Assembly: GCA_014859685.1 (NCBI GenBank)
Contig: JACUTU010000004.1
Span: forward strand, 62,001 to 126,000
DNA length: 64,000 nucleotides
Reading direction: 5' to 3'
Source of the DNA: Sulfurospirillum sp.
GTDB lineage: Bacteria > Campylobacterota > Campylobacteria > Campylobacterales > Sulfurospirillaceae
In this document: piece by piece, positions 57,453 through 64,000 of the stretch
Position numbering within the stretch: the stretch's first letter is position 1
How the letters are laid out: each line of letters begins with the position of its first letter
Position numbers and translations under genes: made by a program
Notes under the pieces: generated by a model
Databases searched by the model: none
Told to the model about the DNA's origin: nothing
The model's input: only the letters and a program-made list of their open reading frames with translations

Positions 57453-57850
57453 TGTCGAAAGTTTATCTCTTTTTTCTATTGACATATTTTTTTGGAAATT
57501 CCCATCTATATGCTGATGATATAGGGAGAATAATCGATTGTGAAACTTCAACTATGACTTATGAATATGTAAAATGCAAACCAAGCAATAAGGTCTTTGA
57601 AGTTATAGACATTTTACAAGATGGTTGGATTGCAGTTAATAAACATTCATTTTATGTGACTTTTAAAAAGGTAAAAAACTCTCAAAAGGTCATGAGGTGT
57701 CTTAAGTCAAATAGATTCCCAAACTATTTAGGAAATTGCAAGAGTGATGATTTTGTTAAACCAAAAACTTGGCTGAGAGAAGATGCTATAAAAAACGGTT
57801 GGAAATTTACATTAGCCATAGGCGATACTGTTTATTATGTTCAAGAATAG
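57446..57850 (+). CDS. Small secreted cysteine-containing protein
   Basis: A 134-residue protein with a Sec signal peptide (about 1-22, hydrophobic VYLFFLLTYFF, ending near SHLYA). The mature part has four cysteines (IIDCETS, VKCKPSN, MRCLKSN, GNCKSDD) that could make two disulfides in the periplasm. No recognised family. Overlaps the membrane protein gene by 7 bases. Confidence 0.6.
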   Translation: MVVSKVYLFFLLTYFFGNSHLYADDIGRIIDCETSTMTYEYVKCKPSNKVFEVIDILQDGWIAVNKHSFYVTFKKVKNSQKVMRCLKSNRFPNYLGNCKSDDFVKPKTWLREDAIKNGWKFTLAIGDTVYYVQE

Positions 57851-57894
57851 TGTTATAATATTAAGCAATTGTTAGCTTACAAAAGGATGTTTTG

Positions 57895-58524
57895 ATGCCA
57901 TTACAAAATAGGGTTAACCCAAAAGGTGAAATTAAAGCTGTAAAATCAAGAGGTGCATTTCTTGGAAATCGTGGCATTATCCATAACGAGGAAAAAGAAA
58001 TTATTTCACCTTTTAAAATAAAAGGTTGGGTGACTTGTCAATTAGAATTCAAAGGTAGAAAACGAGAGTTAATGGCAAAAGGTAAGTATACTGAGCTATT
58101 TTTTTTAGATGAAGCAACAGCATTTTCAGCAGGGCATCGTCCTTGTGCTGAATGCAGAAGAACAAGATACAATGAATTTAAAACTAAATGGCTAGAAGCA
58201 AATCAAAGTTTACTAAATGATAATTCAACGAGTATAGCTAATATTGATAAAATTATTCATCGAGATAGAATCAACAAGAAACAAAAAGTTACATATCAAG
58301 ATAAAATGCATTTATTGCCAAATGGTACAATGGTTCAGATTAATAATATTGAATATTTAATTTGGAACCATAAAATTTTCAAATGGACATTTCAAGGCTA
58401 TGAATCTACAAATATAAACATTACTCATAGTGATGTAACAATTTTAACACCAAAATCATATGTTGAAATGTTTAAGAAAGGGTTTATTCCTGCGGTTCAT
58501 ATCAGTTTACAAGCAGAAAGCTAA
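57895..58524 (+). CDS. Ada-like metal-binding domain protein
   Basis: A 209-residue protein. The central stretch LFFLDEATAFSAGHRPCAECRR resembles the N-terminal metal-binding part of Ada and a widespread family of unknown proteins with the HRPCAECRR motif. Only one CxxC pair is clear; no methyltransferase or AraC part is attached. The ATG at 57895, eight bases after AGGA, is preferred over the TTG just upstream. Role in DNA alkylation sensing is possible but unproved. Confidence 0.65.
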   Translation: MPLQNRVNPKGEIKAVKSRGAFLGNRGIIHNEEKEIISPFKIKGWVTCQLEFKGRKRELMAKGKYTELFFLDEATAFSAGHRPCAECRRTRYNEFKTKWLEANQSLLNDNSTSIANIDKIIHRDRINKKQKVTYQDKMHLLPNGTMVQINNIEYLIWNHKIFKWTFQGYESTNINITHSDVTILTPKSYVEMFKKGFIPAVHISLQAES

Positions 58525-58596
58525 CGAGATATTGGAAAGAAATATGAAACCAACTGATACTTGAGTGTATTAAATTGCTTCATTTAGGAGGTTTTT

Positions 58597-58749
58597 ATGC
58601 CGTTTTTATTGCTTTTAATTGCACTGTTTCTTTTTGCATTACTTCGTGGCGAGCATGATGCGTCGTTTGTTATTTTGATGATGATTGTAGCTGCACTGCT
58701 CGTAACATACCACAAACCATTTAGAGACTCTTTGAGAGATTTTTTTTAA
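58597..58749 (+). CDS. Very small membrane protein (50 residues)
   Basis: Preceded by a full AGGAGG ribosome site, the ATG at 58597 opens 50 codons: helix 1 (FLLLLIALFLFALL), a short loop RGEHDA, helix 2 (FVILMMIVAALLV), and a charged tail (HKPFRDSLRDFF). A hairpin of two helices with a strong ribosome site suggests a real small protein, in the style of small membrane toxins or regulators. No family known. Confidence 0.6.
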   Translation: MPFLLLLIALFLFALLRGEHDASFVILMMIVAALLVTYHKPFRDSLRDFF

Positions 58750-58860
58750 AGGGTATTTATTTCAGTTTTATAAATCGTTCTTCTTTCTAATGGAATGAAA
58801 AGATTTATTTTACATACCACTTTATGGAACGAAAATATTGATTTTTCACTCCACTTTAGC

Positions 58861-58866
58861 TATACT
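58861..58866 (+). promoter_or_regulatory. Possible -10 element for the Fic gene
   Basis: TATACT ends seven bases before the Fic ATG at 58873, where transcription would start. There is no ribosome site, so the mRNA may be leaderless. Confidence 0.35.
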
Positions 58867-58872
58867 CACTCT

Positions 58873-60009
58873 ATGAAAAAACAAAAATGGATATGGGAAT
58901 ATGATGAGTATCCCAATTTTAGATACGATAAAGCCAAACTAGAACCACTGTTAAGAGATATTGCTTATGAACAAGGCAAACTAAAATCTTTTATGCTATT
59001 GATGGATAAAGAGAGCACAAACTATTCATTAGCTCAAACTTTAGAAAATGAGATCATAGCAAGTTGTGAAATAGAGGGTGAAATATTGAATCGCCAAAGT
59101 GTTCGCTCATCTATAAAACAAAAATTGGGCTTAGAATCAAAGCAGCACTATAAGGCTCTAAGAAAAGAGGATAACTATGTAGACATTCTTATAGATGCTA
59201 ATACAAACTATGATGAGGATTTAACTTTAGAAAAACTTTTTGGTTGGCATCATGCTATGTTTGAAAAAGGGTATAGTGGATTTTCAAAGATTAAAGTAGC
59301 CCAGTTTAGAGGAGAAGGTGCTATGCAAGTAGTTTCTGGTGATTATGGTAAAGAGAGAATCCATTACGAAGCACCGCCTTATGATACTCTTAATGATGAA
59401 ATGAATAGTTTTATAAAATGGTTCAATGATGCTCCTACAACTCTTGAAAAAGCAGCTATTACTCACCTTTGGTTTGTAATTATCCATCCATTTGACGATG
59501 GCAATGGAAGAATCACAAGAGCATTAACTGATAGAGTATTATCAAAATTAGAACAATCTACTTTTTCAAAAATATATACCATGTCAAAGAGTATCTATGA
59601 AGACAGAATTGGTTATTATGAAGCTTTGGATAAAACAACTGGAAGATTTGCTAAAGATGATCCGCTAGATATTACTTACTGGATGGAGTGGTTTTTTAAA
59701 ACCTTGCACCATGCACTGTTAGATGCCGGGAAACAGCTAAACTATGTTGTGGAAAAAACGAAGTTTTGGGATGCACATAGAGAAGATGAACTAAATATAA
59801 GACAAATAAAAGTACTTAATAGACTTCTTGATATTGGAAGTGAAAACTTTAAAGGTGATCTTACAAAAGCAAAATATGTAAAAATTGCTGATACTGCTGA
59901 AACTAATGCTTCAAGGGATATATCAGATTTATTGGCAAAAGGGTGTATTAAACAAGTAGAGGGTACGATAGGTAGAGGAACTAGATATACTATTAATCAT
60001 ATTCCTTAG
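58873..60009 (+). CDS. Fic protein with DUF4172 domain and built-in inhibitory helix
   Basis: A 378-residue Fic enzyme. Fic proteins usually AMPylate target proteins. The N-terminus (WIWEYDEYPNFRYD) is of the DUF4172 type. The active-site motif HPFDDGNGR (about 205-213) is complete. A (S/T)xxxE(G/N) inhibitory motif is present as Ser64-Cys-Glu-Ile-Glu68-Gly69, so this is a self-inhibited (class II) Fic. A C-terminal winged-helix-like region (RQIKVLNRLLDIG ... ASRDISDLLAKGCI) may bind DNA. An in-frame ATG at 58795 would add 26 residues before the domain; the later ATG is preferred. Confidence 0.88.
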   Translation: MKKQKWIWEYDEYPNFRYDKAKLEPLLRDIAYEQGKLKSFMLLMDKESTNYSLAQTLENEIIASCEIEGEILNRQSVRSSIKQKLGLESKQHYKALRKEDNYVDILIDANTNYDEDLTLEKLFGWHHAMFEKGYSGFSKIKVAQFRGEGAMQVVSGDYGKERIHYEAPPYDTLNDEMNSFIKWFNDAPTTLEKAAITHLWFVIIHPFDDGNGRITRALTDRVLSKLEQSTFSKIYTMSKSIYEDRIGYYEALDKTTGRFAKDDPLDITYWMEWFFKTLHHALLDAGKQLNYVVEKTKFWDAHREDELNIRQIKVLNRLLDIGSENFKGDLTKAKYVKIADTAETNASRDISDLLAKGCIKQVEGTIGRGTRYTINHIP

Positions 60010-60135
60010 TACTCTTTACCATTGTGGTTGCCATAGGAAAATTTAGATACGAAAACGGTTACTCAGAATATAGCCCTTACTATAAATACAAATAAAATAC
60101 ACTATTTAGTATAGAAAGTATATAATTATTGGATT

Positions 60136-60168
60136 ATCTATATAAAATTATAGATTTTATGCTATAAT
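60136..60168 (+). promoter_or_regulatory. Promoter with inverted repeat for the AbiE operon
   Basis: Inverted repeat ATCTATA-(6)-TATAGAT (60136-60142 and 60149-60155) directly ahead of GCTATAAT (-10 at 60163-60168). AbiEi antitoxins are known to repress their own promoter by binding inverted repeats. The ATG follows seven bases after the -10 with no ribosome site, so the transcript may be leaderless. Confidence 0.65.
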
Positions 60169-60175
60169 CTTTCTT

Positions 60176-60814
60176 ATGAAAACTATCGAGATTAAAAACG
60201 CCTTGCCACTGTCAGTTTTTTCCCATGAGATGCTTTATGCACTGCTGGAAAAATCAGTGAGCAATGTAAACGATAAGATCTCAAACCTCGTAAAAAGTGG
60301 TGAACTTGTACGACTCAAAAAAGGTTTTTATACTTTTTCTAAAGCCTACCTTACAAAACCGATAGATCTCATCAGTGTTGCAAACACTCTTTATACTCCT
60401 TCTTATGTCTCTTTTGACTATGCTCTGAGCTACTACAGGATGATACCTGAGAGGGTAAGTGAAATCACATCTGCTACAAGTAAAAACGAAAAACTTTTTG
60501 AAACTCCCGTAGGAAGATTTAGCTATAAAAAAGTATCTCTCAAAGTTTACTCTTTAGGGATTGACTGGCTTTATGATGATGTTGAAGGCGGAAGATTTAT
60601 AGCAACTCCAGAAAAAGCTCTGTGCGATAAGATACGCTACGATAGAGGTATCGGTACTCTTACTCAAGGTGCGATGGTAGATTACCTCAAATATGATCTG
60701 CGACTTGAGATCGCAAAGCCGTTGGATGCTGGGCTTATAGAAGAGATAGCCATCGCATATAGATCACGAAATCTCAAAACGCTCTCTCAAGTAGTTGAAA
60801 AAGGAAAGCTATGA
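60176..60814 (+). CDS. abiEi: AbiEi-type antitoxin/transcription regulator
   Basis: Antitoxin of a type IV toxin-antitoxin system. The 212-residue protein has an N-terminal winged helix (about 10-60; VNDKISNLVKSGELVRLKKGFYTF) and an AbiEi-like middle and C-terminal part (PSYVSFDYALSYYRMIPE, IATPEKALCDKIRYDR). It should both repress its own operon and counter the toxin indirectly. It overlaps the toxin gene by 4 bases. Confidence 0.88.
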   Translation: MKTIEIKNALPLSVFSHEMLYALLEKSVSNVNDKISNLVKSGELVRLKKGFYTFSKAYLTKPIDLISVANTLYTPSYVSFDYALSYYRMIPERVSEITSATSKNEKLFETPVGRFSYKKVSLKVYSLGIDWLYDDVEGGRFIATPEKALCDKIRYDRGIGTLTQGAMVDYLKYDLRLEIAKPLDAGLIEEIAIAYRSRNLKTLSQVVEKGKL

Positions 60815-61698
60815 AACATCCAGCACTTATAAAAATGCTCGAAAAATATGACCTCTCAAATCCTAATGCCAGCTTTGATGCTCTTAGAGAGATACTGCAA
60901 GAGATAGTACTGTTAGGTCTTTATGATGCTGGATTTTTTAAACATGCTGCTTTTTATGGCGGAACAGCTCTTAGAATACTGCACAATCTTCCAAGATTTT
61001 CAGAAGATTTGGATTTTTCACTTCTTGAGTCAAACCAAAAGTTTAACCTAAAACCTTATGAAGATGCGATTATCTCAACTTTAAAAGCTTTTGGCTTTGA
61101 TGTAACCATAGAGATAAAAGAGAAAAACAATAGCAGTGCCATAGCCTCAGCTTTTGTAAAAGGCAACACGATTGAGCATCTCATAAATATAAATGCCCCA
61201 AAAGATATAACGAGTAAAATCCATAGAGATCAAGCTGTAAAGATAAAACTTGAAGTAGATACAAACCCACCGCTGGAGTTTGAAACACAAAACATTATAA
61301 GACTAACTCCACGACCGTTTTCTATAAATGCTTTTACTTTGCCGTCTCTTTATGCAGGAAAAATGCATGCCATACTTTGCCGTGCATGGAGTAGCAGACC
61401 AAAAGGGCGTGACTGGTATGACTTGGTTTGGTACATAGCAAACGATGTAGAACTTGATGTAAAACACTTAAAAGCGAGACTCTCTCAAAGCTGTAAATAC
61501 CTAGAAGCAAATGAGATAAATATACCAGATAAACTTACAAAGCAAAACATAAAAGAGCTGCTTTTACAAAGGATAGAAAGCCTTGATGTAGCAAAAGCAA
61601 AAAATGATGTACAGCCGTTCATAAAAGATATGAGAGAAATTGAACTTTGGTCAAAAGAGTTTTTTGTAGCAATAATTGAGAATATAAAAGTGAAGTAG
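60811..61698 (+). CDS. abiEii: AbiEii-type nucleotidyltransferase toxin
   Basis: Toxin of the AbiE pair, a DNA polymerase beta-type nucleotidyltransferase that modifies a cell target such as tRNA. The 295 residues carry the signature FYGGTALR (GGT at 50-52) and the catalytic acids Asp66 and Asp68 in SEDLDFS, with KIKLEVDTN and PKGRDWYDLVWYI further on. All active-site residues look intact. Starts inside the antitoxin gene. Confidence 0.9.
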   Translation: MKHPALIKMLEKYDLSNPNASFDALREILQEIVLLGLYDAGFFKHAAFYGGTALRILHNLPRFSEDLDFSLLESNQKFNLKPYEDAIISTLKAFGFDVTIEIKEKNNSSAIASAFVKGNTIEHLININAPKDITSKIHRDQAVKIKLEVDTNPPLEFETQNIIRLTPRPFSINAFTLPSLYAGKMHAILCRAWSSRPKGRDWYDLVWYIANDVELDVKHLKARLSQSCKYLEANEINIPDKLTKQNIKELLLQRIESLDVAKAKNDVQPFIKDMREIELWSKEFFVAIIENIKVK

Positions 61699-61705
61699 CT
61701 TAATT

Positions 61706-63904
61706 ATGACACTTCAACACCTCCATCAAAAATTACAATATTTAGAATCTGAAAAATCAAAACTTGAAAATGAGATTCTTCAAATAAAAAAGCAAATAGA
61801 ACAACTCTCACCTTTTACAAAAGAGCAGAAAATCGAACTTTTTAAATCGCTTTTTATAGGTAGAGGTGATGTGTTTGCAAAATATTGGCTTAGCCGTGAT
61901 GGACTTAAAAAAGGATATTCTCCAGCAACTTACACTTTTAAAGGAAGTGATTATATCCCTGTGTCAAATGAGATTATCCAGCAACACCTTGAAGGCAAAA
62001 TCAGACTTGGTACTTATGTTGTTGTAAATCAGACGATGGCAAAGTTTTTAGTGATTGATTTAGATAAAGCAAGTTTTACAGAGGATGTAAGAGCAATCAA
62101 ACAAATATCATTATCTCTTGGACTAAAGCCACTTTTTGAGCTTTCAAAATCTGGTAACGGTATTCATATATGGTATTTCTTTGAACTTCCAATAAAAGCT
62201 AAAGATGCAAGAAAACTAGGTGATATTATTATCACAAAAGCTATGGATGCAAGTAGTGGAATCGACATGACAAGCTATGATAGGATGTTTCCAAATCAAG
62301 ATTTTGTAGCTCCCGATGCACTTGGCAATCTTGTAGCATTTCCACTGCATTATGGCTCAAGAAATGAAAATAAAACGGTTTTTATAGATATAGATACCAT
62401 GCAGCCATTTCCAAATCAATGGGAAGTCTTACAAAACATTTATAAAATATCAATCTACCAAGTTGCAGCGATTTTAAGGGAGCATTTACTGGGTTCAAAT
62501 AATGATGAAAATCTAATGCCATGGGAAATTAAGCAAGATAAGCCTCTGAATTTCTGCAAAACTACAAAAGCAGTACTATATGATGCTTTGTATATTGAAA
62601 AACAAAACCTCTCTAAAGGTGTGTTAAATCACCTTCAAAGACTCTCAAGCTTTTCAAACCCAGAGTTTTTTGTATTGCAAAATTTACGAAAGTCAACCTT
62701 TAACACTCCAAGAATCATCACATCATTTGATAACAATGAAAGATATATCATAGTTCTAAGAGGGCTTACAAGCAAAGTTTTAAACCTTTTCAATTCTCAT
62801 AAAGCAAAACTTTTTATTGAAGATAAGCGATTTGTAAAACCTATAGATAAACTAAATTTCACTCTTATTTTAAAAGATGAGCAGCAAATAGCACTTGAGA
62901 AAATTTTAAATCAAGACTATTCAGTTTTAATAGCACCTCCAGGATTTGGAAAAACAGCAGTTGCCGCAGCTGTTATTGAAAAAAGAGGTGTCAATACACT
63001 GATATTAGTAAATAAAAGCAATCTTCTTGATCAATGGGTTGAGCGACTTTGTGAATATTTTCAACTTGATATTAAAACTATTGGAAAACTTGGCAATGGA
63101 AAGAAAAAGTTAAACTCAAATTTAGATATAGCTACTTTGCAATCGCTAAAAAATAGACCTGAACTCATTGAAGAGTATTCACAAATCATCATCGATGAAG
63201 TGCATCATATTCCAGCCGTTTCATTTGAGATACCTCTTAGAAAATTCAAAGGCAAATATGTTTTGGGACTTAGTGCAACGCCTGCTAGACAAGATGGAAT
63301 GCATCCGATTATGTTTATGCAGTGTGGTGAAATTGCATATGAGTCAAAAAAAGAGATTAGAAAAATTCATACTTTAAAAACTGTTGTATCGCCATTTGAA
63401 GCAATCAGCAATGATTTTGGGCTTATTTTAAATGAGATGGTGGAAGACTTTGACAAAAACAATCTGATTATCTCTGAAATAGAGAAGCTCAAAGATAGAA
63501 ATATCTTGGTGCTTAGTGAGAGAATCGAGCATTTGAATATTCTGTATCATCTACTTGATGCCAAAGGTTTAAAATCTATTCTTATACATGGTGGACTCAA
63601 ATCAAAAATGAAAAAAGAGTTTTTAAAAGAAGCAAATAATTCATCAATTATCTTATCTACAAGCAGTTTTATTGGAGAAGGAATCGATTTTTCTCATCTT
63701 GATACTATTGTGCTTACTATGCCAGTATCATATTGGGGAAGAATAGTTCAATATCTTGGACGAATTGGAAGAAATGGACAGGAATGCATTGCGGTTGATT
63801 TTTTTGATGAGAACACTCCTATGCTTAGGTCAAGTTTTCATAAACAGCAAAGAGGGTATAAAAAGATGGGTTATGTGCCGTTAGATGAGAAGGGATTATT
63901 TTAA
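61706..63904 (+). CDS. TOTE-type primase-helicase
   Basis: A 732-residue fusion. Residues 1-40 are a coiled coil. About 45-260 match the archaeo-eukaryotic primase-like domain of TOTE conflict systems (LFKSLFIGRGDVFAKYW, catalytic Asp118-Leu-Asp120, then SGNGIHIW with His154, and SYDRMFPNQDF). About 395-730 form a superfamily 2 helicase: Walker A APPGFGKT (about 410), DEVH at 497-500, and motif VI QYLGRIGR. It begins 8 bases after the AbiEii stop with no good ribosome site, so it is probably co-translated with the AbiE pair. Known TOTE systems combine such proteins with nucleases; none is adjacent here. It likely acts against invading DNA (inference). Confidence 0.85.
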   Translation: MTLQHLHQKLQYLESEKSKLENEILQIKKQIEQLSPFTKEQKIELFKSLFIGRGDVFAKYWLSRDGLKKGYSPATYTFKGSDYIPVSNEIIQQHLEGKIRLGTYVVVNQTMAKFLVIDLDKASFTEDVRAIKQISLSLGLKPLFELSKSGNGIHIWYFFELPIKAKDARKLGDIIITKAMDASSGIDMTSYDRMFPNQDFVAPDALGNLVAFPLHYGSRNENKTVFIDIDTMQPFPNQWEVLQNIYKISIYQVAAILREHLLGSNNDENLMPWEIKQDKPLNFCKTTKAVLYDALYIEKQNLSKGVLNHLQRLSSFSNPEFFVLQNLRKSTFNTPRIITSFDNNERYIIVLRGLTSKVLNLFNSHKAKLFIEDKRFVKPIDKLNFTLILKDEQQIALEKILNQDYSVLIAPPGFGKTAVAAAVIEKRGVNTLILVNKSNLLDQWVERLCEYFQLDIKTIGKLGNGKKKLNSNLDIATLQSLKNRPELIEEYSQIIIDEVHHIPAVSFEIPLRKFKGKYVLGLSATPARQDGMHPIMFMQCGEIAYESKKEIRKIHTLKTVVSPFEAISNDFGLILNEMVEDFDKNNLIISEIEKLKDRNILVLSERIEHLNILYHLLDAKGLKSILIHGGLKSKMKKEFLKEANNSSIILSTSSFIGEGIDFSHLDTIVLTMPVSYWGRIVQYLGRIGRNGQECIAVDFFDENTPMLRSSFHKQQRGYKKMGYVPLDEKGLF

Positions 63905-64000
63905 CTATCCCTCCTCAAACTATCAATTAAAGTGCTTCTTTTAACATCAAAAGTTCTGCAAATTACAGCTTTATTCATGCCACTTGACAATGTGATATAG
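63901..64000 (-). CDS. C-terminus of a serine recombinase (partial)
   Basis: The minus strand from the right edge reads in one open frame LSSGMNKAVICRTFDVKRST-LIDSLRRDS and stops at 63901-63903. This is the typical DNA-binding helix-turn-helix end of resolvases and invertases (G-M-xK-xxIxR-x-x-x-V-xR-S-T-L). The catalytic domain would lie beyond the window. Converges with the primase-helicase gene with a 3-base overlap. Confidence 0.7.
   Translation of the reverse strand, partial: YITLSSGMNKAVICRTFDVKRSTLIDSLRRDS

Overview
The window comes from a mesophilic, low-GC member of the Campylobacterota (Epsilonproteobacteria). The evidence is the protein content (a DUF1882 protein, a RacRS-like pair, a detached atpE, a 6S RNA in front of purD) and gene order. 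As I recall the Campylobacter jejuni map, three blocks here keep its order: dnaJ/racR/racS/recR, gatC-cvpA-fur-lysS-glyA-DUF1882-SPOR-aroE, and uvrC/guaA/hemD/purD/RDD/lptD/pnp. The sensory genes, short-form hisG, NhaD antiporter and heme proteins suggest a free-living, Sulfurimonas- or Sulfurospirillum-like organism rather than a host-restricted one. The genus cannot be fixed from the sequence alone.

Layout. 1-10.3 kb (+): uvrA, an HDOD gene, polA, then an Mla-type lipid transport operon (STAS-MlaE fusion, MlaF, MlaD, auxiliary lipoprotein) ending in a GAF gene. 10.3-14.3 kb (-): chemoreceptor, small membrane protein, YgjP-type peptidase, dnaJ. 14.4-16.9 kb (+): racR, racS, recR. 16.9-21.3 kb: a divergent two-component pair next to two secreted or membrane heme proteins, with repeats around the second. 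21.3-31.2 kb (-): a long co-directional housekeeping array from gatC to aroE with pilT, a GGDEF gene and trpE in it. 31.3-34.5 kb (+): BamB-like lipoprotein, coaX, hisG. 34.5-39.1 kb (-): a single receiver, a NIT-domain hybrid kinase and an Hpt-like protein that lacks the phospho-acceptor histidine. 39.3-41.5 kb (-): uvrC and a DUF721-like gene. 41.5-54.1 kb (+): a 44-residue lipoprotein, nadB, nhaD, guaA, hemD, 6S RNA/purD, RDD, lptD, a phosphoribosyltransferase-like gene, pnp, atpE.

At 54.1 kb the character changes. A strong terminator after atpE is followed by the 5' half of one tRNA-Leu gene and an intact tRNA-Leu(GAG), and from there to the right edge all genes are accessory: an AAA/DUF4143-type ATPase, an orphan protein, an XRE regulator without a normal start codon, several small membrane or secreted proteins, an Ada-like zinc protein, a self-inhibited Fic protein, an AbiEi/AbiEii toxin-antitoxin pair, a TOTE-type primase-helicase, and the C-terminus of a serine recombinase. 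This looks like a defence or mobile island at a tRNA. The tightly packed AbiEi-AbiEii-primase/helicase set is the best candidate for a composite system.

One signal runs through the core but not the island: the palindrome TACATGTA (extended form CTTACATGTAAG) occurs about 29 times by hand count in the first 54 kb, mostly inside genes and in any reading frame, and not once in the island. It behaves like a highly iterated palindrome of unknown function.
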